From Haloferula helveola (GTDB lineage Bacteria > Verrucomicrobiota > Verrucomicrobiia > Verrucomicrobiales > Akkermansiaceae): a stretch of DNA of 64,000 nt. Of the stretch, positions 1 through 11,100 are shown piece by piece; the first letter of the stretch is position 1, and the number at the start of each line of letters is the position of its first letter. The notes under the pieces were generated by a model, which worked only from the letters and a program-made list of their open reading frames with translations, ran no database searches and was not told the DNA's origin. The DNA lies in NCBI RefSeq assembly GCF_037076345.1, contig NZ_AP024702.1, positions 868,001 to 932,000 of the forward strand. Reading direction: 5' to 3'. The translations under genes and the position numbers were made by a program.

Positions 1-87
1 GCGGTCCCCGCCGGCATTCGAGGTCCGATTTCGTCTTTGCACCGGACCCTGCCGATCCGGCATCATCACGACAGTGACCGAGACGCG

Positions 88-900
88 ATGGCTCTACGCA
101 AAAAACTCCCCATACCCCGTCTGCGAACCAAGTCGCGGCTCGGGAAATACCGGATTGAGGGAGTCCTCGCCGAGGGTCACTACGCGACTCTCTACCGGGC
201 TCTCGACACGATCGAGGCGCGACGCGTTGCGCTGAAGATCCCCCACCCTCATCTCGCCGACGAGGAGTTCATCGAGAGTTTCCTGAAGGAGGCCCGTCTC
301 GCCGCCAGCGTGGATCACCCGTGCCTGCTTTCACTGAAGGATGCGAGCTACATCAATGACCTGTTGGTGATGGCCTATCCGCTCGGACAGGAAAGCCTCG
401 CCGACCGGCTTACCCGCCGGATCGCCTCCGCCAGTCTGAGCACGTTCATCGAGAACTGCCTCGAAGGCCTCGCCGCGCTGCACGCCCGCCGCATCATCCA
501 CTGCGATATCAAGCCGGAGAACTTCATCGTATTCCCGGGACCGACACTGCGACTGGCGGACTTCGGCATCGCACGTCAGGCGCGCCGCACCCTCAACGCT
601 TCGGGTTCGGGAACCCTCGGCTACATGGCACCAGAGCAAGCGATGGGGCGGGCGTCGACCCGCTCGGATGTGTTTGCCATCGGCTTGCTGCTCCACCGGA
701 TGATCACCGGGCACGTCCCCGAGTATCCTTTCAAGTGGCCGGCGAAGGGCTACGACCGGCTCCGGCGCAAGGCGCGGCCCGAGTTCATCGCCTTGCTGAA
801 AAGGGCACTCGACGTCGAGCCGCGCAAGCGTTTCCGGGATGCCGGAGCATTCCTGGCAGCCTATCGCCAAACCCGGAAGACCGCCCTCATCCTCCGCTAA
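88..900 (+). CDS. Ser/Thr protein kinase (Hanks-type), short, soluble
   Basis: A 270-residue protein made almost wholly of a eukaryotic-like kinase domain. Visible landmarks are the ATP-anchoring lysine in VALKIPHP (about residue 50), an alpha-C-type glutamate in FLKEAR, the catalytic loop IIHCDIKPEN (Asp about 140), the metal-binding LADFGIAR (Asp about 158) and the GTLGYMAPEQ activation segment end. It should phosphorylate protein Ser/Thr in the cytoplasm; no transmembrane or sensor domain follows the kinase. The glycine-rich loop is poor: the expected GxGxxG reads AEGHYA. The ATG at 88 is chosen because the upstream 17 codons from 37 are His/Arg-rich and not kinase-like. A PP2C phosphatase begins 4 bp after its stop, so the two likely form an antagonistic pair. 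The substrate is unknown. Confidence 0.9.
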   Translation: MALRKKLPIPRLRTKSRLGKYRIEGVLAEGHYATLYRALDTIEARRVALKIPHPHLADEEFIESFLKEARLAASVDHPCLLSLKDASYINDLLVMAYPLGQESLADRLTRRIASASLSTFIENCLEGLAALHARRIIHCDIKPENFIVFPGPTLRLADFGIARQARRTLNASGSGTLGYMAPEQAMGRASTRSDVFAIGLLLHRMITGHVPEYPFKWPAKGYDRLRRKARPEFIALLKRALDVEPRKRFRDAGAFLAAYRQTRKTALILR

Positions 901-904
901 CTCC

Positions 905-1744
905 GTGAGCCGCGCATCGACCAAGGATCCCGCCGGCCCGGTGCTCGCTGTGGAAGCCGACTACGACGAACCGAAGACCCTCAAGCTCCCGGGTGGCACG
1001 GCGGTGATCCTGTCACGCCCCAGTCCGGTGCCCGACCGCATCAACCAGGACGCCGCCGCCATTCTCGGAGCAGGCGATGAGTCGCACCTGCTCGTCGTCG
1101 CCGACGGCATGGGGGGCACTCGCCAAGGCGGAGCGGCCGCTGCGGCTTTGGTCCGTCAGCTGGCCGCGCAATTCACCCCGCCCGACCCTGCGAAGCCGGT
1201 CCGTGCGGCCATCCTCGACGGCATCGAGGGCGCCAACGCCGAGATCCATCGCGACCTGCCCGGCTCCGGCACCACCTTGGCGGCGGTCGAGATCACCGGC
1301 ACCGCGATGCGCGGCTACCACATCGGCGACTCGAGCATTTTCGTCGTCGGCCAGCGCGGAAAACTCAAGCTCCGGAGCGTGTCCCACTCTCCGGTCGGAT
1401 TCGCGGTCGAGGCCGGACTGCTCGGCGAGGACGAAGCGCTGCTGCACGACGAGCTCCATCTGGTTTCGAACATGGTCGGCTCGCCCGAGATGAGGATCGA
1501 ACTCGGTGCCCCGCTGGAGCTGGCTCGTTTCGACACCGTGCTCGTCGCCAGCGACGGCCTCACCGACAACCTGACCGTCAGCGAGATCATCGAATCCATC
1601 CGCAAGGGTCCGCTCCGGGAAGGTGTCGCCCGGCTGGTCGAACTCGCCCTTTCCCGGATGAACTCCGAAGACACCGGGCAGCCCGGCAAGCCGGACGACC
1701 TCAGCCTGATCGCCTACCGCCGCGACCGTTCGCAAAAAGGTTGA
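905..1744 (+). CDS. PP2C-family Ser/Thr protein phosphatase
   Basis: A metal-dependent phosphatase of the PPM/PP2C family, predicted to reverse phosphorylation by the adjacent kinase. Family motifs appear in order: DRINQDAA near the N-terminus, the metal-binding VADGMGG, the GTTLAAV strand, HIGDSSIF, the second acidic site VASDGLTDN and the terminal DDLSLIAYR. The length (about 279 residues) is that of a minimal bacterial catalytic domain. The start is taken at the GTG at 905, immediately after the kinase stop; an in-frame ATG at 839 would create a 62-bp overlap and add residues that look like read-through of the kinase region. Tight spacing implies co-transcription with the kinase. No membrane segment or FHA domain is visible. 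Confidence 0.9.
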   Translation: MSRASTKDPAGPVLAVEADYDEPKTLKLPGGTAVILSRPSPVPDRINQDAAAILGAGDESHLLVVADGMGGTRQGGAAAAALVRQLAAQFTPPDPAKPVRAAILDGIEGANAEIHRDLPGSGTTLAAVEITGTAMRGYHIGDSSIFVVGQRGKLKLRSVSHSPVGFAVEAGLLGEDEALLHDELHLVSNMVGSPEMRIELGAPLELARFDTVLVASDGLTDNLTVSEIIESIRKGPLREGVARLVELALSRMNSEDTGQPGKPDDLSLIAYRRDRSQKG

Positions 1745-1803
1745 TCATCATTCATCGGAATCACGGCTCGCCGCCGACAGACTGACATGGGGAGACTGCA
1801 GCC

Positions 1804-2850
1804 ATGAAATGTGTCCAGGTCCGCGAGTTCGCTCAGCCCCTCGAACTGGCCGAGGTCGCGGAGCCGAGCCCGCCACCGGGAGGCGTAGTGATCGAGGTGA
1901 AGGCGGCCGGCCTGTGCCGCAGCGACTGGCATGCATGGCAAGGGCATGATGCGGACATACGCTCCCTTCCCCATATTCCCGGACATGAGTTCTCAGGGAC
2001 GGTCGTCGCGGTCGGACGAGGAGTGGAACGCTGGCAACCGGGCGACCGGGTCACAGCCCCCTTCGCCTGTGGCTGCGGTAGTTGCCCCGAGTGCGCTTCC
2101 GGAAACTCGCAGGTCTGCCCCAGTCAGTATCAGCCAGGCTTTTCCGGACCTGGCGTGTTTGCCGAGTTGGTCGCGTTGCCGCATGCGGACCACAATCTCG
2201 TCGGACTTCCCAAGTCCGTCGGCTTTGGCGAGGCCGCCTCTCTCGGATGCCGCTTCGCCACCGCCTTCCGCGCTCTCGCTCATGCCGACCAAGCCGCGCT
2301 GAGGCCCGGCGAAACTCTAGCCGTCTTCGGTTGCGGAGGCGTGGGTCTTTCCGCAGTCATGATCGGCGCGGCACTTGGAGCCGAAGTCATCGCGATCGAC
2401 CTGCGCACCGAGGCCCTGCAGCAAGCCCGGGAGTTCGGCGCCGCCCATGTGTTGAATGCCGGTGATCTGGAGGGCATCGCCGAATGGACCCACGGCCGCG
2501 GCGTGAACGTGGCGGTCGATGCGATCGGCAGCCGCGAAACCTGCATTCAGGCGATCCACTCCCTCGCACCGCGTGGCAGGCACATCCAGATCGGACTGAT
2601 GTTCGGCGACGACGCCGCACCTGCCCTGCCGATGCCGTCCATCATCGCCAAGGAGCTGAGAGTCATCGGAAGCCACGGCATGGCGGCATCGAGATATCCG
2701 GAGATGCTCGAAATGGTGGCGTCCGGACGGCTGTCCCCTGCCCGACTGGTGTCCCGCTCGATCGCGCTTCACGAGGTGCCTGCGGCACTTGAGGCGATGG
2801 GACGTCATCAAGGCGCCCCGGGCATCACGCTGGTCGAGCGATTCGAGTAG
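1804..2850 (+). CDS. Zinc-dependent alcohol dehydrogenase (MDR family)
   Basis: A 348-residue medium-chain dehydrogenase/reductase. It has the catalytic-zinc cysteine in GLCRSDWH (about residue 38), the GHEFSG zinc/active-site motif (about 60), the four-cysteine structural zinc lobe CGCGSCPEC...C (about 90-105) and a Rossmann glycine motif GCGGVGLSAV (about 178), consistent with NAD(P)-dependent oxidation of an alcohol. The substrate cannot be read from sequence. A GGGGAGA stretch about 10 bp upstream supports the ATG at 1804. It is separated from the kinase/phosphatase pair by about 60 bp and may be co-transcribed. It converges on the prolyl oligopeptidase gene. Confidence 0.92.
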   Translation: MKCVQVREFAQPLELAEVAEPSPPPGGVVIEVKAAGLCRSDWHAWQGHDADIRSLPHIPGHEFSGTVVAVGRGVERWQPGDRVTAPFACGCGSCPECASGNSQVCPSQYQPGFSGPGVFAELVALPHADHNLVGLPKSVGFGEAASLGCRFATAFRALAHADQAALRPGETLAVFGCGGVGLSAVMIGAALGAEVIAIDLRTEALQQAREFGAAHVLNAGDLEGIAEWTHGRGVNVAVDAIGSRETCIQAIHSLAPRGRHIQIGLMFGDDAAPALPMPSIIAKELRVIGSHGMAASRYPEMLEMVASGRLSPARLVSRSIALHEVPAALEAMGRHQGAPGITLVERFE

Positions 2851-2890
2851 GCTGCCCCGACCACCGGAGTCAGGCCTATGAGTCCGCCAC

Positions 2891-5062
2891 TCAGTCCTTC
2901 AGGTTCGCCTCAAGGAATGCCCACTGGTCCGCGGCGAGATCGATGACCTTGTCGAGCGCGGTGCCGGCGCCGTGGCCGGCGCTGGTGTCGATGCGGATCA
3001 GGACCGGCGGGGCGTCGGACGGCTGGCACGCCTGAAGACGGGCGGCGAATTTGAAGCTATGGGCAGGGACGACGCGGTCATCGTGATCGGCGGTCGTGAC
3101 GAGCGTGGCGGGATAACGGATGCCGGGCTTCAGGTTGTGGTAGGGCGAGATCTTCAGCAGGTTCGCGAACTCCTCGGGGTCCTCGGGATCGCCGTAGTCG
3201 CGCTTCCACGCCCAGCCGATCGTGAACTTGTGGAAGCGGAGCAGGTCCATGACACCAACCGCCGGCAGGCATGCGCCAAACAGCTCGGGGCGCTGGGTCA
3301 TGCAGGCCCCGACGAGCAGGCCGCCATTGCTCCCGCCCTGGATCGCCAGTTTTTTACGGGAAGTGTAGTGGTTCTCGGTCAGCCACTCGGCAACAGCGAT
3401 GAAGTCGTCGTAGCTGTTCTGCTTCTTGAGCTTGATCGCGGACTCGTGCCATTCCTTGCCGTACTCGCCACCCCCGCGGATGCAGGCGAGGACAAAGATT
3501 CCGCCGCGTTCGAGCCAGACGGCGCGGCTGACGGAGAACCCGGGAGTCATCGGGATATTGAAGCCACCGTATCCGTAGAGCAACGCGCGGTTGGAACCAT
3601 CAAGTCCGATCCCCTTTTGGTGAACGATGAATGCGGGGACCTTGGTTCCATCCTTGCTCGGAACGAAGACCTGCTTCGCCACGTAGCCCGAGCCGTCGAA
3701 GTCGATGTCAGGTTTGCGCCACAACTCGCTTTTGCCGGAGGCGATCTCGTAGCGGTAGATGGCACCGGGGTCGGTGAACGAGCTGAAGCCATAGAAGGTG
3801 TGGGTGTCGTCGAGCCGGCCACGAAACCCGCCAGCCGAGCCAAGCCCCGGAAGATCAACATCGCGCACGTGCTTGCCTTCGAGGTCGTGCACTCGAATCA
3901 CGCTGCGGGCGTCCTTCAGGTATCCGCAGACAAGATGACCGCCAACGAGCGAGACTTCGTCGAGGTTTTCAGCCGTCTGCGGAATGACTTCCTGCCAACC
4001 GTCACGAGCCGGTTTTTCGATATCGATCGCAATGACCCGGTAGCGCGGGGCATCGAGATTGGTGCGGTAGAAAAAGCGGGAGCCGACGTTTCCGATGAAA
4101 CCGTAGGCGGCATCGGCATCCTTCAGCAGCTCGACGATCTCGCCGTCGCCGCCTTCCCCCCCGAGCTTTTGGTAAAACGAGCGGTTGCTGGTCGACGTGC
4201 CGTCGAACACGTGGATCACGAGGAACTTGCCGTCATCCGTGACACCGCCCCCGAACCCCCAACCGGGGTGGTCCTTCCGACGGTAAACCAGCCGGTCTTC
4301 GGACTGGGGTGTGCCGACCTTGTGAAACCACAACTGGTGATTCTCGTTCTTGGCGGTCAGCTCGGCATTGTCCCCCGGAGCATCGTAGCGGCTGTAGTAG
4401 AATCCGGAGCCGTCCGGCAGCCACGAGATCCCGCTGAACTTCACCCATTGCAGATGGTCATCGAGATCCTTGCCGGTCGACACGTCGCGAATCCGGATTT
4501 CGTTCCAGTCGCTACCGCCACGGGACAGTGCCCATGCGAGCAGCTTCCCGTCCTCGCTGGGAGCCCAGTCGGCGAGCGAGACGGTGCCGTCTTCGGACAA
4601 TGTATTGGGATCGAGCAAGAGCTCCGGCTCACCCCCGAGCGACGCCGAGGTCTTCAGCACGCTCTGATTTTGCAGACCGGAGTTGTGGGTGAAGAACCAG
4701 CGCCCGCCGAACTCCCGCGGTGTCCCGATGCGCTCGAAATTGAGCAACCCGGCGACACGATCGTGGATCTCCTGACGCTGGGTGAGGTCGGCAAGGTAGG
4801 CTTGGGTAACCTCGTTCTGTGCCGTCACCCACGCCTTCGTTTCCTCGGAATTGTCGTCCTCGAGCCAACGGTAGGGATCGGCGACTTCGCTGCCATGGAG
4901 CGTCTCGACAGTCTCTTCGGTCCGGGTGTCGGGGTAGGAAATGGCGGTGGCAAGTGCGATCAAAGCGGCGGTCATGGACTGCCGGACTCTGGCATGGAAA
5001 CGGGCGGCGTCACGGCCAAGGACCGACTTTTTCAGGCGCAGTCGATGCCGCACCTCGGCCAC
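2891..5062 (-). CDS. Prolyl oligopeptidase family serine peptidase (S9A)
   Basis: An enzyme that cleaves peptides after proline. The N-terminal landmark is YPDTR followed by HGSEVADPYRWLED, then a seven-bladed propeller, then an alpha/beta-hydrolase domain with the nucleophile motif GGSNGGLLVG (about residue 565), an Asp in TTADHDDRVVP and the terminal His in SAGHGAGT. The full catalytic triad is visible and the length (about 700) is typical of S9A. The start is uncertain: the GTG at 5062 gives a basic n-region before the hydrophobic MTAALIALATA, resembling a long signal peptide, and a GGAGGA lies about 14 bp upstream; the ATG at 4975 starts directly at that hydrophobic stretch but lacks a ribosome-binding site. 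Export is therefore possible but not proven. Confidence 0.92.
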   Translation of the reverse strand: MAEVRHRLRLKKSVLGRDAARFHARVRQSMTAALIALATAISYPDTRTEETVETLHGSEVADPYRWLEDDNSEETKAWVTAQNEVTQAYLADLTQRQEIHDRVAGLLNFERIGTPREFGGRWFFTHNSGLQNQSVLKTSASLGGEPELLLDPNTLSEDGTVSLADWAPSEDGKLLAWALSRGGSDWNEIRIRDVSTGKDLDDHLQWVKFSGISWLPDGSGFYYSRYDAPGDNAELTAKNENHQLWFHKVGTPQSEDRLVYRRKDHPGWGFGGGVTDDGKFLVIHVFDGTSTSNRSFYQKLGGEGGDGEIVELLKDADAAYGFIGNVGSRFFYRTNLDAPRYRVIAIDIEKPARDGWQEVIPQTAENLDEVSLVGGHLVCGYLKDARSVIRVHDLEGKHVRDVDLPGLGSAGGFRGRLDDTHTFYGFSSFTDPGAIYRYEIASGKSELWRKPDIDFDGSGYVAKQVFVPSKDGTKVPAFIVHQKGIGLDGSNRALLYGYGGFNIPMTPGFSVSRAVWLERGGIFVLACIRGGGEYGKEWHESAIKLKKQNSYDDFIAVAEWLTENHYTSRKKLAIQGGSNGGLLVGACMTQRPELFGACLPAVGVMDLLRFHKFTIGWAWKRDYGDPEDPEEFANLLKISPYHNLKPGIRYPATLVTTADHDDRVVPAHSFKFAARLQACQPSDAPPVLIRIDTSAGHGAGTALDKVIDLAADQWAFLEANLKD

Positions 5063-5088
5063 GGCGTGCGGGATTTTCCTCCGAAATG

Positions 5089-5124
5089 AAAAACGCCGGC
5101 CCCATGGAGCGGGACCGGCGTTTT
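5089..5124 (-). terminator. Rho-independent terminator of the 8.6-kb gene
   Basis: A perfect 10-bp outer stem (AAAACGCCGG / CCGGCGTTTT) with a run of T on the minus strand lies 25 bp past the stop codon at 5149. The flanking A and T runs are symmetrical, so it could act in both directions, but no plus-strand gene ends here. Confidence 0.75.
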
Positions 5125-5148
5125 AATTCGATCATGCCGGCAACCGGA

Positions 5149-8100
5149 TTACTCGGTGGCCTGCAGGCGGCCGAACAGCCGACCTCCTCCCCCGGCGGCT
5201 GCCGCATCAATGGTCGCCGTCACGCTGTTGAGCGGAGTGCCTGGCGTCACCGTGAAACTCACATTGCTGGCAGGTCCCCCGCTCGCGTCCCGCACTTCCA
5301 CTCCCGTCGGTGACGGCGTCCATGTGCCAAGGTCGGTTCCGTGCTGCACATACAGCTTCGCCGTGCCGCGGTCGGCGACCGGCAGGCAGCTGAAGTTCAG
5401 CTCCAGTCCGCCGGCGGTTTCGGTCACCGTCGGCAGCAGGCCCGCCGCGTTGGCGTCGACATTCGGATTGGCCGCACCGAGCAGGAAGGCGAGGCCGTCC
5501 TTCACCCCGTCGCCGTTGGCGTCGCCTTCGAAGGTCACGCCCGTCGCTCCGTCCAGCACCGACCAGTCCGCGAACGGATCGCCCGCGACCACCTCCGGTC
5601 CTGTCAGCACCGTGCCGAGTCCGCGGCCGTTGCTCGAATACCATTCATACTCGAGCACGTCGTACACGCCGTCGGTCACGAAATCGATCTCCGCCACGTA
5701 GTATTCCCCGTTGTTGGCCGCATCGCCGTTGCCTCCTCCGAGGACGCTGTGCGCGTCGTCGATCACGATGTCCGCACCCACGTTGTCGAGGTCGTGCAGG
5801 ATGATCCTGAGCGTCGGCGTCGAGTTATACGCGCCGTAGTAGATGTGCACCGACCCCGACGCCAGACCGCTGATGTCCACCAGACCCTTCGCTCCCTGCC
5901 AGTCCCGGTAGCCGTAGTTGCCCACACTGGCGAATCCGCTGGCGCCCGTGCCGTCGCCGGTCGCCAGATCCGCTCCGGGATCGTTCCCCGTCCACAGCCT
6001 CATCTGCTGCTGGCCGAAGCCGTCGAAGGTCACGTCGTCGGTCTCGTAGGTGATGCGCCCAGGCTCCCCGCCCTCTCCGGCGGTGCCGCTGACGCTGTTG
6101 TTGCTGTTGCCCAGCATCTTGTAGGCGATGACAGGACCGGTGTAGTTGCGCACTCCCGCGGGCTTCGGTGTCCCGGTCGGATCGTTGGCGCAGTACCAGC
6201 CCGTGCCCGGATTGTCCTCATTGACCGAGACGTGGAAGTAGCGACCCTCGCCGCTCCCCGTCGTGTTCGGATTGAGCTGCGACGCGATGGTCGTCTGGAA
6301 GTCGTTGGTAACGCTTCCCGCGTTGGCCACAGGATCGTTCACCGTCAGCGTGTTGTCCGAGGGAATCGCCGTCGTCGTGTCGAGGTCGTTGCCGTTGAGG
6401 TCCGAGATCACCGCGCTCGCCACGATCTCCAGGGTCAGGCTGCCCGACGTGCCGCCGGTCGATACCTCGACCTCGTAAACCGCGGGGTCGCCCGTGGCGT
6501 TCACGGCGTCGACGGTGACCGGCACGCTGCCGGCGCTCGCACCGAAATCGGAGGTCTCGACCGAACCCGCGTCGATCGGCTCGCTGAAGGTCACCGTGTA
6601 GACCAGGCGTCCGGAGACGTTGGTCAGGATCGGCAGCGGGTGCGTGTTGTCCGCGAAGGTCGTCACGCTCGGTGGCGTGTCGTCGATGGTGAATTCCCAC
6701 GCGTCCGGATCGGCAAGACCCGCATAGGGGTTGAGGGCGCGGTCCGTCAGCGCTCCGGCATCGATCTCGATGTGGTAGGTGGCGCTGGGCAGTCCGCCGG
6801 TCGGGCTGATCGTCAGCGTGTTGCCCGAAAGCACCACTTGGGGATCCGGGAGGGTGATCGTCGTCGTTCCCGGCGTCGTCTCATTGACGATGCGGATGTC
6901 GCCGGTTCCGATATAGATCTCCTCATCGAAGGTGGCGACCCGCTCGATGCTGCTTCCCGACGCGTTGTCGGTGGAAACCAGCAGCGGTGCGACCGTGTCG
7001 AGCGGAAGAACGTCCGCGGAGGTCGCGCCGAAGCGGAGCTCGTCAAACTCGGGAACGTTGTTCTGACCGGTTCCTCCGCGCTTGCCCGCGATGCTGATCG
7101 TATCGAAGGCGTTGTCCGCGTTGACGGTGCCGAGCTGGTCGAAATTGGCGGTCAGCGTGGCGACCACCGGCCCCAGGTTCAGGTCCTTGTCCGGAATATA
7201 CACCTCGAAAATGTCATTATCGACGGCGGTCCCGGGATTGGGATCGAACGCACCCCACGTGATCTTGCCGACCACGAGGACCGTCGATCCCTCGGGGCCC
7301 CAGGATACCCCGGAAGGGGTCCGCTTCTCGGCACCGCCGCTGCCGTCGCTGTCGTTGTTCCAGAGCTGGAGACGGTCCGAAGTGCCGTTGTTGCCCTGGT
7401 TCACCACGAAGGTGAAGCCGCTGCCGGTGTTGCCGCCGATTCGGTCGAAGCCGTCGGCACCCCCGGTGCCGAGGGCAAGATACGTCGTCCGTTCGTTGGT
7501 CGACGCGCTCGTGTCCGGATGCTTCTGAATCAGCGCGCTGACCCAGAGCGTGGCTCCGTCATTCATCAGGCCCGCGTCGGTCAGGGTGCTGCCCGGGCTG
7601 ATCTCGTTGTTGATGATTCCGTTGCCCACACCCGGGTTGGCGGTGGCACGCCCGCCCTGGTAGCCGAGCTTGCCGTAGGTCAGGCTGCTGTCCGCCACGA
7701 GCGCTTCGGCATTCCACGTGCCGGTAAGACCCAAACCGGGAGTGTTCCCGCTCAACGTCGAATCCAGGTCCGCAAACGGCTCGTAGACGAGTGGGAGCCC
7801 GGTGGCAGCGTCGGTGGTCGCGGACTCCAGCGGTGACAATCCGGTTTCGTTCTGGTCCGGCGACTTGTCGCGGGCCTTGACCTGGTACGAATAGGTGGTC
7901 GACGGATCCAGACCGGTATCGATGTAGACCGCGCTGTCCTGCCAGCCGCTGTCGTCACCACCCGGGTTACCGGTGGTCTCCTCAAAGTAATACTCCACCC
8001 CGCTCGGGTCGCTCGCCGTGCTGGCGGTCATGGTGATCGTTGTATCGGAGGTCGCGGCGGGAACCGACACCCACGTCATCGGGTCAGGTGTCGGCGGCAT

Positions 8101-11100
8101 GTTGTCCACGACGGTCGTAGTAGCGGACTCGAGTGACGACACTCCGGTTTCGTTGTTGTTGGACGACTTGTCGCGCGCCCTGACCTGATACGAATAGGTC
8201 GTCGACGGATCCAGGCCGGTGTCGATGTAGGTCGCGCTGTCCTGCCAACCGCTGTCGGTTCCGCCGGGATTGCCGGAGGTTTCGTCGAAGTAATACTCCA
8301 CTCCGCTCGCGTCACTCGCCGTGCTGGCGGTCATGCTGATCTGGTCTTCGCCCAGCGCAACAGGCACGCTTGCCCAAGTCATTGGATCGGGTGTCGGCGC
8401 GGTGGTGTCATTGACGTCGACCACCACGTCGGCATAGGTCGCGCCGAAGCGGATTTCGTCGACCTCGGGAACGCCCAGATTCGGACGACCACCGGTGAAG
8501 GAGATCGTATTGAAGGCATTCGCGGGATCCGCCACGCCAAGCTGATCGAAATCCGCGGCAATCGTGGAAATCGGTGCACCTTGAACAAGGTCCGTGCCGG
8601 GCAGATAAAGCTCGAACACATCATCTTCGACGCCGAACTCCCCCCATGTGATCTTCCCAACCGCGAGGAAAGTCGCGTTGTCGGCAACGGTCACTGTCGA
8701 GCCTCTCGTCGCCCCACCGGTGCCATCGCTGCCGTCGTTCCAAGCCTGGGCCGTAACCCCGCCCGGACTGACCTTGCTCACAGCCACGGTGAAACCGCTG
8801 CCCGCATTGCCTCCGATCCGGTCGAAGCCGTCGGCGTTGCCGGTGCCGAGAGCAAGATAGGTCCGGTTGTCCGTCGTGGGAGCGGGATCGGAATTGTAGT
8901 TCACGATCAGCGCGCTGAACCAAAGGGTGGAGCCGTCGACCATCAGGCCGGCATCGGTCAGGGTGGTGCCGGGCGAGATTCCGTTCTGTTGGAACTGCCC
9001 ACCTCCGGTCGTCACCCGACCGCCCGAAGTTGCGAGGCTGCCGTAAGACAAGCTACCCGGCGAAACGGCCGACGCCGCGCTCCAGGTGCCTGACAAGCCG
9101 AGTCCCGGAGTATTGCCGTTGAGGGTGGGGTCAAGATCGTCGAAGGGCTCGTAAACCAACGGCCCGGGTGGAGGGGGGGCGAGAGTGGTCGCGACAGTCG
9201 GCGCCGAAGGAGCGGTCTCGGTCGCCGCTACCGCCTTGTCGCGCGCCTTGACCTCATACGTGTAGCTGGTCGATGGGTCGAGGTTGACGTCCGTCCATTT
9301 CGGACTGTCCTGCCAACCGCTTTCGTGGCCGCTGATGGTGGTGTTGGTGAAGTAGTATTCCACTCCGCTCGGGTCACTCGCAGTCGTGGCAGTCATCGTG
9401 ATGACGCGGCTTGAGAGAGGCGTTGGAGCAATGGCCCAAGTCACCGGGTTTGGCGTCGGCGCGGTGGTGTCAGCCGGAGTGGTCGAAGTGGATTCCACCG
9501 TCGACCATGCGGTCTCGTTCTGGTCCGGCGACTTGTCCCGCGCCTTGACGCGGTAGGAATAGCTCGTCGAGTTGTTGAGTCCGGTGTCCAGGTAGGTCGG
9601 ACTGTTCTGCCAGCCGCTGTCATCCCCACCTGGATTGCCGGAGGTTTCCTCGAAGTAGTACTCCACCCCGATGATGTCGGTCGCGGTGGTTGCGGCCATC
9701 GTGATCTCCCCCTCGCCTGCAGCGGTCGGCGTGGTTGCCCAGGTCAACGGGCTCGGGTCCGGTGGTGTGGTGTCTCCACCGTCCAGCAGCACCCGCATGT
9801 GGGTGGCCATCGACTGGCCGATCAGGAAGTAGCTCTCCGCGTTTCGATTCCAGTGGTAGCCTTGGTCGGCAGGTGACTCCGAGGCTTCCCGCCAGAACTC
9901 CCGCGTGTCGACGACCGCGACATTGTCCTCAAACGCCGGATACTTGACGAAGTCCTCCATCGCCAGCTGGGCATCCATCAATGCCAGTGCATTGGTGCCG
10001 GTTTCGCCAGGCCCGCCGATGCCGGTGGTGGCAATGACGAAGGGAATGTCGGCCCCGCTCGGGTGGATGGCGGCCAGATCCGTGCGCACGTCATTGATGA
10101 AATTCTCCATGTTGGCCTCGTACTCCGCCACCGCGGTTCCGTTGACGCGGTCATTCCATCCCTGGTGCCATCCGAACCCTGCAAGCTCGTAGCTGCCGAT
10201 GGTCGCGTAATCCGGGAAGTAGGTCGACAGGTTGGCGAGCGCATCAGTGACATCACTGATCATCTGCTGGTACCAGAATCCCTGATCCCCGGCCGCCACG
10301 GGCGGATTCACGCTCCACCCGGAAGTGGGGGGACGGAAATCGACATACAGGCTCTTGCCGCCCCAGGCGGTCTTGATGAGCAACACCTGCTCCCCGAGAT
10401 AGTCGCCCAATTCCACCCCGAACTGCAGTTCCGGGCCGATGGTGTCGGCTGCGACACCGTAGCCTGCGGAAAGTTCGCCATTCAGCAAGGTCGTGCCGCC
10501 CCGCTTGTAGGAGATCCAGACATCGTCCCGCAAGGCCCAGCTGGCACCGTCCTTGAGATGCCCGTAGTTGGCCGGATCGTTGGTGACGAGGTAATCCAGC
10601 GTCCCTTGGGAGAAGGCCGGGTTCATCTCACCATGCCCCTCCATGTTCGATTGGCCCGCAAGGATGAACACCTTCAGGGGCGGTTGCGGGGCCGTTCCGG
10701 TGGTCGTCCCGGAGGACTCCTCGGAAGGCGCCGAAGTGTTCTGCGCCGCGCTCTTGTCGCGGACGGTCACGGTATAGCCGTAGGTCGTGCCCGGCGTCAG
10801 GCCGGTATCGGTATAACTCGGGCTGTCCTGCCAACCGCTGTCGTTTCCTCCTCCGGAAGTACAAGTGAAGTAGTACTCCACACCCGACGGGTCAACCGCG
10901 GTCATCGCGGTCATGGTGATCGACGTATCGCCGGCGGGTGCCGGGGCGCTCGACCAGATCGCGGGATCAAGGAAGGGCGGCGTCACATCGGGGCCGCCCG
11001 AATCGACGAGATCAACGGTCACCGTCTCGTAGGCTTCGGTGAGCCCGCGCGAGTCGGACATCGTCACCTCGAACTGATAGGTTCCCGTCGTTCCATCGAA

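Noticed and set aside
2972-5089. 705-residue plus-strand open frame antisense to prolyl oligopeptidase
   Set aside because: The opposite strand encodes a protein with a full S9A motif set. The long frame is a by-product of GC-rich codon bias and shows no family features.
5341-7836. 831-residue plus-strand open frame over the 2.2-kb repeat
   Set aside because: It is antisense to well-defined secreted-protein modules and Arg/Val/Gly-rich without domain features. The same frame recurs at 13762-17142 simply because the DNA is duplicated.
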